A stretch of 64,000 bases of DNA from Bradyrhizobium sp. DOA9 (lineage in GTDB: Bacteria; Pseudomonadota; Alphaproteobacteria; Rhizobiales; Xanthobacteraceae), in the NCBI RefSeq assembly GCF_000617845.2, contig NZ_DF820425.1, positions 565,690 through 629,689 of the forward strand, read 5' to 3'. The position numbers were made by a program, and so were the translations under genes. Each line of letters opens with the position of its first letter. Within the stretch, counting starts at the first letter, position 1. Below, one piece after another: positions 17,692 through 26,830 of this stretch. Below the pieces are notes generated by a model. That model saw nothing but the letters and a program-made list of their open reading frames with translations. It had not been told where the DNA came from and did not search any database.

Positions 17692-18300
17692 TCAGCTTCC
17701 CTTGCTCACGATGCGGGTGGTGCGAGGGATCGCGACCACGGCGTCATCGGCGACCAGCACCACGTCGATGCCGCGCGGAAACAGCGCTTCGTTCATATGC
17801 AGGCGCTCGAACAGGTCGAACGGCTTGACCGACGCCTGCAGCGTGGCGACGCCATCGATGCCGGGGCCGCGCAGCTCGAAGCTTCGCCCGGAGGCGAGAC
17901 TGTCGACCTGGACGATCACGGTGGTCGACCGGTCCGGATACTCAGCCGTCCCGAGCGCGAAGCGTTCGAGCGAAGGCAGCGTACCGCCGTCGCCAATGAG
18001 CGCGAACGAGGCGACCGATGAATCCTGCACGACCGGCGCGCCGGTGTGGAACTTGAGCCACTTCGTCACGTCCGAGCTTTCCGCCATCCGCGCATCGAGC
18101 CAGAGCGGCGTGTCGTGGTCGAACAGCGTCAGCGCGATCGCGGCGGTGCCGCGCATCATCGGCCCAGGCGTCCCGGCCATGGGCACGATGCGCTGAACCG
18201 AGCCCGGTCGCGCCATGGCGTCCATCACCGAGCGAAAGGTCGATTGCGCCGACAAGACCTTGTCGGCGAAACCCGGCGGCAATTCCGCAATCGTGGTCAT
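17692..18300 (-). CDS. phnH: Phosphonate C-P lyase system protein PhnH
   Basis: 202 residues from the ATG at 18300. 'FRSVMDAMARPGSVQRI' near residue 22 is the PhnH signature. It is a core subunit of the PhnGHIJ complex. It begins 4 bases after the phnG stop. An upstream extension inside phnG is rejected because the chosen start gives the normal family length of about 200. Confidence 0.93.
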   Translation of the reverse strand: MTTIAELPPGFADKVLSAQSTFRSVMDAMARPGSVQRIVPMAGTPGPMMRGTAAIALTLFDHDTPLWLDARMAESSDVTKWLKFHTGAPVVQDSSVASFALIGDGGTLPSLERFALGTAEYPDRSTTVIVQVDSLASGRSFELRGPGIDGVATLQASVKPFDLFERLHMNEALFPRGIDVVLVADDAVVAIPRTTRIVSKGS

Positions 18301-18304
18301 GATC

Positions 18305-18769
18305 TCAGCCCTCACCGCGCACCATGGTGTAGAAATCAACCTTCGTCGCGGCGGTCGCTTCCGCCGCCTGCTTGCGCGTGACCATAAGCTGCGCGCGCAA
18401 CGGCGCGATAATTTCGCGCTCCACCTCTTCGCCGAAATCGCGCGACTGCGCCAGCGCATCGCACAATGCGATCAGCCGCGCCTTCTCACCGTCGCGGCCG
18501 AGCGTGTAGCCGAAGCCGACCTCGCCGCTCGCAAGCCGCACCGCGGCGCGCGACACCGTGGCTTCGCCGAGATTGAACGGCGCGCCGTCGCCGCCGACCC
18601 GGCCGCGCAGCATCACGAGCCCGTTCTCCGGCGCGCGCAGATCCTGATGGTCCGGCAGAGATAAGTTGCGGAGGCGAGCGGCGATCTCGCCCGCCTCCGC
18701 GTGCGCCAGCACCGCCATCGCGGCCTTGCGCTGGGCTTGCTGGGTATTGTGCTGGGTCACCTGGGCCAC
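18305..18769 (-). CDS. phnG: Phosphonate C-P lyase system protein PhnG
   Basis: 154 residues, starting with GTG at 18769. 'PENGLVMLRGRVGGDGAPFN' and 'LGEATVSRAAVRL' identify PhnG, a small core subunit of the C-P lyase complex. It is the first gene of phnGHIJKLMN. Upstream lie a Pho-box-like site and a perfect inverted repeat shared with divergent phnF. Confidence 0.92.
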   Translation of the reverse strand: MAQVTQHNTQQAQRKAAMAVLAHAEAGEIAARLRNLSLPDHQDLRAPENGLVMLRGRVGGDGAPFNLGEATVSRAAVRLASGEVGFGYTLGRDGEKARLIALCDALAQSRDFGEEVEREIIAPLRAQLMVTRKQAAEATAATKVDFYTMVRGEG

Positions 18770-18797
18770 CGAACGTCTTGACAGAACTTGCCGCGTC

Positions 18798-18825
18798 GAA
18801 GTTGTCTATGATAGTAGACAACTTC
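18798..18825. promoter_or_regulatory. PhnF operator candidate
   Basis: Perfect 11-bp arms GAAGTTGTCTA (18798-18808) and TAGACAACTTC (18815-18825) around a 6-bp centre, between divergent phnG and phnF. It overlaps the predicted -10 TATGAA (18823-18828, minus strand) and start site of the phnG operon. This placement suits a GntR-type repressor. Confidence 0.75.
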
Positions 18826-18838
18826 ATACGGACGCGCC

Positions 18839-18856
18839 ATGACTGTTTCGTGACAA
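18839..18856 (-). promoter_or_regulatory. Pho box upstream of phnG
   Basis: On the minus strand TTGTCAC-GAAA-CAGTCAT, two 7-bp half-sites 4 bp apart, matching CTGTCAT at 5 and 6 of 7 positions. Ten bases downstream is TATGAA, a plausible -10 at the spacing usual for PhoB-activated promoters. It implies phosphate-starvation control of phnGHIJKLMN. Confidence 0.65.
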
Positions 18857-18888
18857 TGTTGTGATTTCTGGAGTAGGTTTCCCGCGAC

Positions 18889-19617
18889 ATGAGCATGCAG
18901 GACACAGCCTCCTCGGGCGTCGCGCTATGGCGCCTCGTTGCCGACGGCATCGAGCGCGGCATCGCGGACGGCCGCTTTGCGCCCGGCGACAAATTGCCGG
19001 GCGAGATGGAGATCGCCGAAACCTATCGCGTCAACCGCCACACCGTGCGGCGCGCGCTGGCCGCCCTCGCCGAGCGCGGCCTGGTGCGCGCCGAGCGCGG
19101 CAGCGGAACCTATGTCGAGGCGCAGAAGCTCGCTTATCCCTTGCGCTCACGCACGCGTTTCTCCGAGATCGTCGGCGCCGATGGCCGCGAGCCGCATGGC
19201 CGGCTGATCGAGGCGATCGATGACGTCGCGACGCGCGAGCTCGCGCGCGAGCTGGGATTGAAGACCGGCGCGCCTCTGGTGCGGATCGAGGCGATCCGCC
19301 TCGCCGACCGCACGCCGATCTGCGTGTCCACGACCTGGCTGTCGGCGGAACGGTTTCCGGGCGCAGGCGCCGTGTTCGCGGCGACGCGCTCGATGACAAA
19401 GCTGCTGGAGCATTATGGCGTCCGCGACTATCGCCGCGGCGCAACGCGAATCACGGCCGGCATCGTCGACGCGACCGACGCGGCCCGACTCGATCTCGCG
19501 CTGGGACGCCCGATCCTGGTGGTGGATGCGACCGACCACGATCTCGAGGGCAAGCCGCTGATGACCAAGCACTCGCGGTTTGCAGCGGAGCGGGTGGAGT
19601 TTGTGGTGGAGTCGTAG
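18889..19617 (+). CDS. phnF: GntR-family phosphonate regulator PhnF
   Basis: 242 residues. An N-terminal GntR winged helix ('FAPGDKLPGEMEIAETYRVN', 'HTVRRALAALAERGLV') is followed by a UTRA ligand domain, the HutC/PhnF subfamily layout. It is divergent from phnG and convergent with phnE2. It probably represses the phn genes until a phosphonate-derived signal binds, using the 18798-18825 inverted repeat. Confidence 0.9.
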   Translation: MSMQDTASSGVALWRLVADGIERGIADGRFAPGDKLPGEMEIAETYRVNRHTVRRALAALAERGLVRAERGSGTYVEAQKLAYPLRSRTRFSEIVGADGREPHGRLIEAIDDVATRELARELGLKTGAPLVRIEAIRLADRTPICVSTTWLSAERFPGAGAVFAATRSMTKLLEHYGVRDYRRGATRITAGIVDATDAARLDLALGRPILVVDATDHDLEGKPLMTKHSRFAAERVEFVVES

Positions 19618-19641
19618 CCCTCCACGGCACCGGACCTGCGA

Positions 19642-20487
19642 TCAGGCCACGGCCCTTCGCCCAATAATCGCAAACCGCAGCTTGCCGGAGATGAAATCGA
19701 TCGCGGCGACGGCGACCAGGATCATCAGGATCAGGAACGACACTTTCTGCCATTCCAGCACGCGGATCTGCTCGGCGAGCTGGAGACCGATGCCGCCGGC
19801 GCCGACGATGCCGATGATGGTGGCCGAGCGGGTGTTGGACTCGATGAAATAGAGCACCTGGCCGGCGATGACGGGCAGCACCTGCGGCAGCAGGCCGAAG
19901 CGGATCTCGTGCAGCGCGCTGCCGCCGGAGGCGCGGATGCCTTCGACCTGCTTCTGGTCGGCGCCCTCGATCGCCTCCGAGAACAGCTTGCCGAACGCGC
20001 CGAAATCCGACACCGCGATGGCGAGCACGCCGGCGAACGGGCCGAGCCCGACCACGTTGATCCACACCAGCGCCCAGATCAGGGTGTCGACGCCGCGGAT
20101 CGAATCCAGGAAACGGCGGACCGGGAAGCGAAGGATGTTCGACGGCACGATGTTGCGCGCAGCGAGCAAGCTCACCGGCAACGCGAACACCGCGGCCAGC
20201 GTGGTGCCGAGCAGCGCGATCGAGAGCGTTTCCCCGAGCGCCTTCAGATAGATCGGCAGCGACGAGCCGGGATCCGGCGGGATCATCATCAAGGTGATCC
20301 AGCCGAGCTGGCTGAGGCCTGCGAAGAAGCGCGACGGCGAGAAGTCGAGATCGACAAGGCCGTAGACGAGGATGGCGAGCGCCGCGGCGATCATGGCGGG
20401 CGTCGCGAGCCGCGCCGAGGCCGGCCGGTCGAACACATCGGGATAGCGCGCGCGAATCTGCGCGGTGTCGACCTCTTGCGGCGTCAC
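19642..20487 (-). CDS. phnE2: Phosphonate ABC transporter permease PhnE (second copy)
   Basis: 281 residues from a GTG at 20487, which overlaps the stop of the upstream permease as GTGA. It has about six membrane helices and the permease motif 'EGADQKQVEGIRASG' and 'GAGGIGLQLAEQI'. It pairs with phnE1 to form the membrane channel for phosphonates. It ends 24 bases from phnF, convergently. Confidence 0.92.
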   Translation of the reverse strand: MTPQEVDTAQIRARYPDVFDRPASARLATPAMIAAALAILVYGLVDLDFSPSRFFAGLSQLGWITLMMIPPDPGSSLPIYLKALGETLSIALLGTTLAAVFALPVSLLAARNIVPSNILRFPVRRFLDSIRGVDTLIWALVWINVVGLGPFAGVLAIAVSDFGAFGKLFSEAIEGADQKQVEGIRASGGSALHEIRFGLLPQVLPVIAGQVLYFIESNTRSATIIGIVGAGGIGLQLAEQIRVLEWQKVSFLILMILVAVAAIDFISGKLRFAIIGRRAVA

Positions 20488-21368
20488 GTCCGCGCCTCCT
20501 TGCCGAACAGGCGGCCGCGCAACCAGCCGGTGGTGATGTCGATGATGAAGACGGTGACGACGATGGTGAGCAGGATGGCGCTGACGTCCGAATAATAGAA
20601 CTTGCGGATGGCGACGACGAGCTCCTGGCCGATGCCGCCGGCGCCGACGAAGCCCATCACGGAGGCCTCGCGGACGTTGATCTCGAAGCGCAGCAGCGCG
20701 TAGCTGGCATAGCCGGCGGTGACCTGCGGCACGATGGCGAAGCGCATGCAGGAGAGCCAGCTCGCTCCGGTCGAGCGGATGCCCTCGACCGGCTTCATGT
20801 CGGCATTCTCGACGATCTCCGAGAACAGTTTTCCCAGCGCTCCCGTCGAGTGGATCGCAATCGCCAGCACGCCAGCCATCGGTCCGAGCCCGAAGGCGAT
20901 CACGAAGACCAGCGCAAAGACGATGCCGGGAACGGTGCGGGCGAATTCGAGCAGGCGCCGCACGACGAAGCGCAGCCAGGACGCGGGCGAGGTGTTCTCG
21001 GCCGCGAAGAAGTTGAGCGCGAAGGCGAAGGTCGCACCGATCAGCGTGCCGACATAGGAGATCAGCAGCGTCTCGCCCAGCATCTTCAGCCATTTGCGCC
21101 AGCCCCAGAACCACTCGCCGACATCGGTCCAGACCCGCTGGCCGCTGTCGAGGGTGAGGATGCGGTCGAAATAGCTGACGAAATTGCCGAAATAGGTGAA
21201 AAGCGTGCGCAAATTCACTTCGGCGCCGATCGCGGCAAGAGCCAGCGCGGCGGCAAACACGCCCGCTCCCAACAAGAGACGAAGCCGCCTGCGTGAAACC
21301 GCCTGGCGATAGGCAGCGTTCAGCGCGGCGAGCTGCTGCTCGGGGAGGATCGAAACCGCTGTCGTCAT
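20484..21368 (-). CDS. phnE1: Phosphonate ABC transporter permease PhnE (first copy)
   Basis: 294 residues. A cytoplasmic N-terminal tail precedes a helix near 28-50 and a multi-helix permease domain with 'ENADMKPVEGIRSTG' and 'GAGGIGQELVVAI'. It lies between phnD (73 bases upstream) and phnE2 (4-base overlap). Two-permease phn transporters are common in rhizobia. Confidence 0.92.
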   Translation of the reverse strand: MTTAVSILPEQQLAALNAAYRQAVSRRRLRLLLGAGVFAAALALAAIGAEVNLRTLFTYFGNFVSYFDRILTLDSGQRVWTDVGEWFWGWRKWLKMLGETLLISYVGTLIGATFAFALNFFAAENTSPASWLRFVVRRLLEFARTVPGIVFALVFVIAFGLGPMAGVLAIAIHSTGALGKLFSEIVENADMKPVEGIRSTGASWLSCMRFAIVPQVTAGYASYALLRFEINVREASVMGFVGAGGIGQELVVAIRKFYYSDVSAILLTIVVTVFIIDITTGWLRGRLFGKEART

Positions 21369-21441
21369 GGGGTCGAAACAGGTCCCGTCAAAGAAAGAGC
21401 CGGGTCCTCGGGACCCGGCTCAGGTGCATCGTCCCGAAGAT

Positions 21442-22377
21442 TCAGGACGCCTTCTTCTTACGCAGCGCGTCGACGAACTTGATCAGGTCGATCGTGCCAT
21501 CCCAGTCCTTGGTGGTGGCGGGATGAAAACCCTTCTTCTGGCCATCGGAGAGACGATCGAACGCAGCCTTGTCCTTGGCCGGCGCGTCGAAGAATGCCTT
21601 GGCAATGGCGGCCTTGGCATCTTCCGGCAGGTCGGAATTGTAGGCATAGGGACCGTTGATGATCGGCGCCGACTTGTGGACGATGCGGAAGTCGTCCTTC
21701 TTCATCGCCGAGCCGTCGGCGTTCTTCAGCATGCCCTTGGTCAGCATCTGCGCCAGCGTGGAATCATTGTCGCTGGTCCACTGGTTGGCGGCAACCTCGA
21801 CCGTTCCCTGCGCCAGCGCCAGCATCGCGTTCTCGTGGCTGCCGGTGAAGACGACTTTGCCGAAATAGCTGTCGGCATCGTGGATGCCCAGCTTATCGAG
21901 CTCGAAGCGCGGCACGTTGTTGCCGGAGGTCGAGTTCGGGTCGACGAGGCCGAGGTTCTTGCCCTTGAGGTCATCGATTTTCTTGTAGGCGCTGTTCGCC
22001 TTGACGAAGAACACGGAATAGTAGCCGGTCGAGCCGTCCGCGTTGATGTCGTTGGCGAAGGCCTCGGACTTGACGCCGGTCAGGCGGGCACGGGCGAACG
22101 AGGCCGAGCCGTAGCTGGCGATGTGAATGTTGCCGGCGCGCTGGCCTTCGATCACGGCGGCGTAGTCGTTGGCGATGCGCAGCGTGACCTTCACGCCGAG
22201 CTCCTTGGAGAGATAGCTCACGAACGGTGCCCAGCGCTCCGTGACGCCGGAAGCGTTCTCGGCCGGAACGACCGCGAAGGTCAGCTCGGGATACTTCGCC
22301 TTCCAGTCTTCGGCGGAGGCGGAGGCCGTGAACGCGAGCGCGGCGGCGCCGGCAAGAATGAGTCGACGAGTGATCAT
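21442..22377 (-). CDS. phnD: Phosphonate ABC transporter substrate-binding protein PhnD
   Basis: 311 residues from the ATG at 22377. The signal peptide ('MITRRLILAGAAALAFTASA') is followed by 'LTFAVVPAENASGVTERWAP', the PhnD/phosphite-binding fold start, then 'GLVDPNSTSGNNVPR' and 'VAANQWTSDN'. It binds phosphonates in the periplasm and delivers them to PhnE1/E2. The open upstream extension shadows phnC. Confidence 0.93.
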   Translation of the reverse strand: MITRRLILAGAAALAFTASASAEDWKAKYPELTFAVVPAENASGVTERWAPFVSYLSKELGVKVTLRIANDYAAVIEGQRAGNIHIASYGSASFARARLTGVKSEAFANDINADGSTGYYSVFFVKANSAYKKIDDLKGKNLGLVDPNSTSGNNVPRFELDKLGIHDADSYFGKVVFTGSHENAMLALAQGTVEVAANQWTSDNDSTLAQMLTKGMLKNADGSAMKKDDFRIVHKSAPIINGPYAYNSDLPEDAKAAIAKAFFDAPAKDKAAFDRLSDGQKKGFHPATTKDWDGTIDLIKFVDALRKKKAS

Positions 22378-22413
22378 ATTACCCTCTTCATTGGTTGGGG
22401 TCGGTTGACGCAA

Positions 22414-22439
22414 AGACTTGCAACGAAGACTTGCAACGA
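22414..22439 (+). repeat. Perfect 13-bp tandem repeat between phnC and phnD
   Basis: AGACTTGCAACGA occurs twice head to tail in the 74-base phnC-phnD gap. It could be replication slippage or a repeated regulatory site. No function is shown. Confidence 0.8.
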
Positions 22440-22451
22440 AACGGACGTCGC

Positions 22452-23261
22452 TCAGGCGGCCGCGGCCGTTCCGAGCGCCGGAACACCCTCCGGCGCCGGG
22501 ACGGGCATCGCGCCCATGACATCGGCGGCTTCGAGATCGTACAGCTCGCGCGCGACGTGATCGGTCAGCGCGGACGGCGCGCCGTCGAACACCACGCGCC
22601 CGGCCGCCATGCCGATCAGGCGGTCGCAATAGGTGCGGGCGAGATCGAGCGAATGCAGGTTGCAGAGCACGGTGATGCCGAAATGCTTGTTGATACGCAA
22701 AAGCGCATCCATCACGATCTTGGTATTGCGCGGATCGAGCGAGGCGATCGGCTCGTCGGCGAGGATGATGTCGGGCTGCTGCACCAGCGCGCGGGCAATC
22801 GCGACACGCTGCTGCTGGCCGCCGGAGAGCTGGTCGGCGCGCTGGGCGGCGAGCGAAGCGATGTCGAACTGCTCGAGCGCCGACATCGCCAGCGCCTTGT
22901 CCTGCTCGGGCCAGGCCTGCGACAGCGAGCGCCAGGCGGGCATCGTGGCGAGACGCCCCATCAGGACATTGGTGAGCACGTCGAGGCGACCGACCAGGTT
23001 GAACTGCTGGAAGATCATCGCCGAGCGGGCGCGCCACTGCCGCAGCTCCCTGCCACGCAGGCCCGTAACGTCGATGCCGTCGAACAGGATGCGCCCTCCG
23101 GTCGGCGTCACCAGGCGGTTGATGCTCCGCAACAATGTCGACTTGCCGGCGCCGGATCGCCCGATCACACCGACGAAGCCGCCGGGGGAAACTTGAAACG
23201 AAGCATCGTCCACCGCGGCTTTCGCGCCGAAGCGACACGTCAGGCCTTCAACCACCAGCAT
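22452..23261 (-). CDS. phnC: Phosphonate ABC transporter ATP-binding protein PhnC
   Basis: 269 residues from the ATG at 23261. Walker A 'GRSGAGKST', Q-loop 'MIFQQFNLV', signature '[15 protein letters not shown]', Walker B '[12 protein letters not shown]'. It powers phosphonate import with PhnD and PhnE1/E2. It is the first gene of the transporter operon, divergent from the acyltransferase gene, with Pho-box-like sites in the shared upstream region. Confidence 0.93.
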   Translation of the reverse strand: MLVVEGLTCRFGAKAAVDDASFQVSPGGFVGVIGRSGAGKSTLLRSINRLVTPTGGRILFDGIDVTGLRGRELRQWRARSAMIFQQFNLVGRLDVLTNVLMGRLATMPAWRSLSQAWPEQDKALAMSALEQFDIASLAAQRADQLSGGQQQRVAIARALVQQPDIILADEPIASLDPRNTKIVMDALLRINKHFGITVLCNLHSLDLARTYCDRLIGMAAGRVVFDGAPSALTDHVARELYDLEAADVMGAMPVPAPEGVPALGTAAAA

Positions 23262-23305
23262 CGAGGGGCTCCAGAGTAGCTGGAGCCAACCGCTAACGCC
23301 CGTGC

Positions 23306-23323
23306 TTAACACTTGTGTGACAG
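23306..23323 (-). promoter_or_regulatory. Possible Pho box for phnC operon
   Basis: Minus strand CTGTCAC-ACAA-GTGTTAA. The first half matches CTGTCAT at 6 of 7 and the second at 4 of 7, with the usual 4-bp gap. It is weaker than the plus-strand site at 23361. Confidence 0.4.
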
Positions 23324-23360
23324 CGCTGCTGCAGTGCGGCCATCCTGCGCACATCGTCCC

Positions 23361-23378
23361 CTGTCATTTATCTGTCAT
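23361..23378 (+). promoter_or_regulatory. Perfect Pho box
   Basis: CTGTCAT-TTAT-CTGTCAT, two identical 7-bp half-sites with 4 bases between, 57 bases before the acyltransferase start. This is the alphaproteobacterial PhoB consensus and predicts induction of the 23436-26014 operon under phosphate limitation. Confidence 0.85.
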
Positions 23379-23435
23379 GACATCGTCATCCGGCCGCTCG
23401 AAGAGAGAAGCTCGCCCTCGCACTTCGGATGCAAC

Positions 23436-24107
23436 ATGGTCGCCAAAGCTCTGTCGGTTCAGCCGACCGTCGATCCCTCGGCAAAGCTGCACGAGACCAG
23501 GCTCGGCGCCTATACCGAGGTCGGCGCGCGCACGATCCTGCATGAAGTGGCGATGGGCGACTATTCCTATGTCGTGAACGATGCGCAGATCACCTACACC
23601 ACCATCGGAAAGTTCTGCTCGATCGCGGCGATGACCCGCATCAATCCCGGCAACCATCCGATGCACCGCGCCACGCAGGCGCATTTCACCTATCGCTCCA
23701 GCGCCTATTTCGAGGGCGAAAGCGACGATGCCGAATTCTTCGACTGGCGGCGCCAGCATCACGTTCATATCGGCCATGACGTCTGGATCGGCCATGGTGC
23801 GATCGTGCTGCCGGGCCGCAACATCGGCACCGGCGCGGTGATCGCCGCCGGCGCAATCGTCACCAGGGACGTGCCGGCCTACACCATCGTCGCCGGCAAT
23901 CCGGCTCGTATCGTGCGGCGGCGGTTCTCGGAGGAGATCGCCGGGCGCCTTGCAAAGCTCGCCTGGTGGGACTGGGATCACGACAAATTGCGCGCGGCGC
24001 TGCCCGATTTCCGGAAGCTCGGGATTGAAGATTTTCTCTCGACATACGAAGCACAAGCGGGCTCACTCGCCAATTCTCCTGCCAGCAAACGAAGCGCGGT
24101 CGCGTGA
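23436..24107 (+). CDS. Phosphonate-locus hexapeptide-repeat acyltransferase
   Basis: 223 residues from the ATG at 23436. It has left-handed beta-helix hexapeptide repeats ('[20 protein letters not shown]', '[20 protein letters not shown]') and the acyltransferase C-terminus '[13 protein letters not shown]'. It resembles the DapH/chloramphenicol-acetyltransferase-type proteins repeatedly found in phn operons. It may acylate an aminophosphonate, doing the job of PhnO, but this is inference. The stop overlaps the next start as GTGA. Confidence 0.85.
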   Translation: MVAKALSVQPTVDPSAKLHETRLGAYTEVGARTILHEVAMGDYSYVVNDAQITYTTIGKFCSIAAMTRINPGNHPMHRATQAHFTYRSSAYFEGESDDAEFFDWRRQHHVHIGHDVWIGHGAIVLPGRNIGTGAVIAAGAIVTRDVPAYTIVAGNPARIVRRRFSEEIAGRLAKLAWWDWDHDKLRAALPDFRKLGIEDFLSTYEAQAGSLANSPASKRSAVA

Positions 24108-25297
24108 CAGACATCTTCATTGAAGGCGGCCGGGCTCTGATCGGCGCCGATCTCGTCGAAACCTCGCTTCTCGTCTCCGGAACCGACATTGCAGAGGTCG
24201 ACGCCTCTCGCGGCCGGGCGCGGCTGGCGCTCGATGCCCGTGGCCTGCTGGTGCTGCCCGGCATCGTCGATCTGCACGGCGATGCCTTCGAGCGCCAGAT
24301 GATGCCGCGCGCCGGCGTCGACTTTCCCATCGACGTTGCGCTCGCCGACAGCGACCGCCAGGCGATCAGCAACGGCATCACCACGGTGTTTCACGCCACG
24401 ACCTGCTCCTGGGAGCCGGGCCTGCGCAGCGCCGAGAACGCGCGCGGCCTGATGGAGGCGATCGAGCGGCAGCGTCCGCAATTCGCCGCCGACACCCGCT
24501 TCCACCTGCGGCACGAGACCTACAACCTCGATGCGGAGGCCGAGATCAGTCAGTGGCTTTCGGAGGGCCGCGTCGACCTGTTCGCCTTCAACGACCACAT
24601 GGACGGTACGGTCGCCGACATGGCCAAGCCGCGCAAGCGCAACCGCATGGTGGAGCGCACCGGGCTGTCGGCCGAGGAATTCGACCGGCTGGTCGAACGC
24701 GTGGTCTCGCGCGCCGGCGAGGTGCCGGCTTCGGTTGCACGGCTGGCCGCTGCAGCCCGCGCGGCCGAGGTGCGGATGCTTTCGCATGACGATGCGACGC
24801 CGGCGATGCGCCAGGCGTTTCGCGAGCTCGGCGCCTTGATCGCGGAATTTCCGATCAACGAGGAGACGGCGCAGGCAGCGGCCAGCCACGGCGATGCGAT
24901 CGTCTACGGCGCGCCGAACGTCGTGCGTGGCGGCAGCCACACCGGCTGGACCAGGGCCTCCGACATGATCGCAAAGGGGCTCTGCTCGGTGCTGGCGTCG
25001 GACTATTATTATCCCGCGCAGCTGCTCGCCGCGTTCCGCCTGGCCGCCGACGGCGTGGTGCCGCTGACACAGGCCTGGGATCTGGTCTCCGCCGGCCCGG
25101 CGCGCGCGACCGGCCTCACCGATCGCGGCCTGCTCGCGGACGGACGCCGTGCCGACATTCTCCTCGTCGACGACAGCGTGGAGCTGCGGCCGCGGCTGAT
25201 CGCGGTGATCTCAGGCGGCAAGCTCGTGCATCTCACCGACGCGACGCGGCTGCTCACCGCCATGGCTGCGCCGCGCGAGGCTGTCGTCGCGGCGTAA
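24104..25297 (+). CDS. Second PhnM-like alpha-D-ribose 1-methylphosphonate 5-triphosphate diphosphatase
   Basis: 397 residues from a GTG at 24104. It is an amidohydrolase with '[13 protein letters not shown]', 'LSHDDATP' and '[13 protein letters not shown]', shared with PhnM. It differs from the canonical copy at 13019-14167 in the segment after the first motif ('MPRAGVDFP', then '[10 protein letters not shown]') and belongs to a distinct PhnM subgroup. It sits between the acyltransferase and the 2H phosphoesterase in a Pho-box operon. It could be redundant or act on a different ribose-phosphonate. Confidence 0.88.
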   Translation: MTDIFIEGGRALIGADLVETSLLVSGTDIAEVDASRGRARLALDARGLLVLPGIVDLHGDAFERQMMPRAGVDFPIDVALADSDRQAISNGITTVFHATTCSWEPGLRSAENARGLMEAIERQRPQFAADTRFHLRHETYNLDAEAEISQWLSEGRVDLFAFNDHMDGTVADMAKPRKRNRMVERTGLSAEEFDRLVERVVSRAGEVPASVARLAAAARAAEVRMLSHDDATPAMRQAFRELGALIAEFPINEETAQAAASHGDAIVYGAPNVVRGGSHTGWTRASDMIAKGLCSVLASDYYYPAQLLAAFRLAADGVVPLTQAWDLVSAGPARATGLTDRGLLADGRRADILLVDDSVELRPRLIAVISGGKLVHLTDATRLLTAMAAPREAVVAA

Positions 25298-25315
25298 ATT
25301 GGTTATGCTGAGGCA

Positions 25316-26014
25316 ATGACAGGTTTCCCCCGCTACGCGATCTACTTTGCCGCAGGCCGCGACAGCGCCCTCTCCCGCTTCGGCGCCGAGCTGCTCGGCT
25401 ATGACGCCCATAGCGGAGACGAGCTGCCGTTTCCGCAACAAGCACTGCATGTCGCGCCGGACTGGCACGAGGTCAGCGCCGATCCCCGCAAATACGGCTT
25501 TCACGCCACGCTGAAGGCGCCGATGGCGCTGGCGCCCGGCAAGACCGAAGCCGATCTGAAGGCTGCCTGCGCGGCCTTCGCCGGCCGGACACGACCGATC
25601 CCGACGGTCCGGCCAATTGTCGATTCCATCAGCGGCTTCATTGCCGTCATTCCAGCCGAGCCGGTCGAGGCTCTGCAGCAGCTTGCCGCAGATTGCGTTC
25701 GCGAATTCGATCCGTTTCGCGCCGCGCTGACGGCGGAGGATCGCGCCCGTCGCAAGCCGGAGAAGCTCAGCGAGCGGCAGCGCGACCATCTCGACCGCTG
25801 GGGCTACCCTTACGTGATGGAGGAATTCCGCTTCCACATGACGCTGACGGGGCGACTGGATGCGGAACGGCGCGGGCCGATCCTTCAGATGCTGCGGGAC
25901 CGATTTGCGGCGCTGAACCTCGAGACCCTGGCGGTCGATCGCATCGCGCTGTTCAAGCAGAATGATGCCAATGCAAGATTTCGCATCATCGGCGAGTCGA
26001 CGTTAGCAAAATAG
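25316..26014 (+). CDS. DUF1045 phosphonate-locus protein, 2H phosphoesterase-like
   Basis: 232 residues. It carries two H-x-T motifs, 'GFHATLKAP' near residue 62 and 'FHMTLTG' near residue 173, the catalytic pair of 2H phosphodiesterases. The family (DUF1045) is known from phosphonate operons. No phnP was found in the window, so it may open the ribose 1,2-cyclic phosphate 5-phosphate released by PhnJ, replacing PhnP. That role is inferred. It begins 18 bases after the second phnM-like gene. Confidence 0.82.
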   Translation: MTGFPRYAIYFAAGRDSALSRFGAELLGYDAHSGDELPFPQQALHVAPDWHEVSADPRKYGFHATLKAPMALAPGKTEADLKAACAAFAGRTRPIPTVRPIVDSISGFIAVIPAEPVEALQQLAADCVREFDPFRAALTAEDRARRKPEKLSERQRDHLDRWGYPYVMEEFRFHMTLTGRLDAERRGPILQMLRDRFAALNLETLAVDRIALFKQNDANARFRIIGESTLAK

Positions 26015-26027
26015 CCAGCACGTCCTC

Positions 26028-26116
26028 CGTCATTGCGAGGAGCGAAGCGACGAAGCAATCCAGACTGTTTCCTTGGGGAAGAAGGTCTGGATTGCTTCGC
26101 TTCGCTCGCAACGACG
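26028..26116. repeat. Nested palindromic intergenic repeat (copy B)
   Basis: Same family as 680-802: outer 'CGTCATTGCGAG' and a slightly diverged 'CTCGCAACGACG', inner 'GAAGCAATCCAGA' and 'TCTGGATTGCTTC'. It lies between convergent gene ends (26014 plus strand, 26135 minus strand). Confidence 0.85.
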
Positions 26117-26134
26117 TGGGGAGACATTCTCAGC

Positions 26135-26830
26135 CTAGCGCCAGGTCGCAAGATTGAAAGCGAGCGCCACCGCGCCAACCAGAACGAGGCTGGTCGCCCA
26201 GACTGCATCCAGGTTGAACCAGCTTCGCGAGACGAACCTCAATCCCAGATGGCGGTAAACCAGCCACGCCAGACATCCACCGGCGCCGACCATGGCGGCA
26301 ACGTGCACCAGGGACACCAGCACCGCCATCCCGAGATTTGCCTTCATCAGCGCGCCCGCCGCCTGATGGCCGGCATCGAGCTCGAAGGCCTGGCAGAGCC
26401 CGAGATAGATCGGCACGAGCATCAGGGCAGCGCCATGAGCGATGGCGACGGCAAACGACCAGACCGCCAATTGCGTCGGCGGAATCCGTGCCAGCGCGCG
26501 CGGATGACGCCGGTCGATCAGCCGATAGACGCCAAAGCCGATGACGAGAAGGCTCGCGACGATCTGGATCGGACGCTGCCATTCGGCCAGCACGAGCAGG
26601 AACGCGAACGGCAGCAGCACGAGAAGTGTTGCCAGCAGATGCCCGGCCGCCAAAGCCCACAATGCACGAAAGAGCGCGAGCGGGCTCTTGTCCATGAGCC
26701 CGGCCGAAACGGCGAGCGGCCATCCCATTCCCGGATTGACCCCGTGGTAGAGACCGCTCGCAACGAGCGCGAGCCACAGCCAGCCAAGGGCCGGGCTCGC
26801 CTGCGCTCCATCTAGACCGACGGGTAGCAA
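26135..26830 (-). CDS. Putative multipass membrane protein downstream of SBP56
   Basis: 231 residues with about six hydrophobic helices. Two His-containing motifs sit in or near helices: 'GLYHGVNPGMGWPLAV' near the N-terminus and 'IAHGAALMLVPIYLG' mid-protein, which might bind metal. I do not recognise a named family, and a distant relation to NicO/LysE-type transporters is possible. Its start lies 19 bases inside the SBP56 gene, so the two are translationally coupled and likely work together. Confidence 0.75.
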   Translation of the reverse strand: MLPVGLDGAQASPALGWLWLALVASGLYHGVNPGMGWPLAVSAGLMDKSPLALFRALWALAAGHLLATLLVLLPFAFLLVLAEWQRPIQIVASLLVIGFGVYRLIDRRHPRALARIPPTQLAVWSFAVAIAHGAALMLVPIYLGLCQAFELDAGHQAAGALMKANLGMAVLVSLVHVAAMVGAGGCLAWLVYRHLGLRFVSRSWFNLDAVWATSLVLVGAVALAFNLATWR

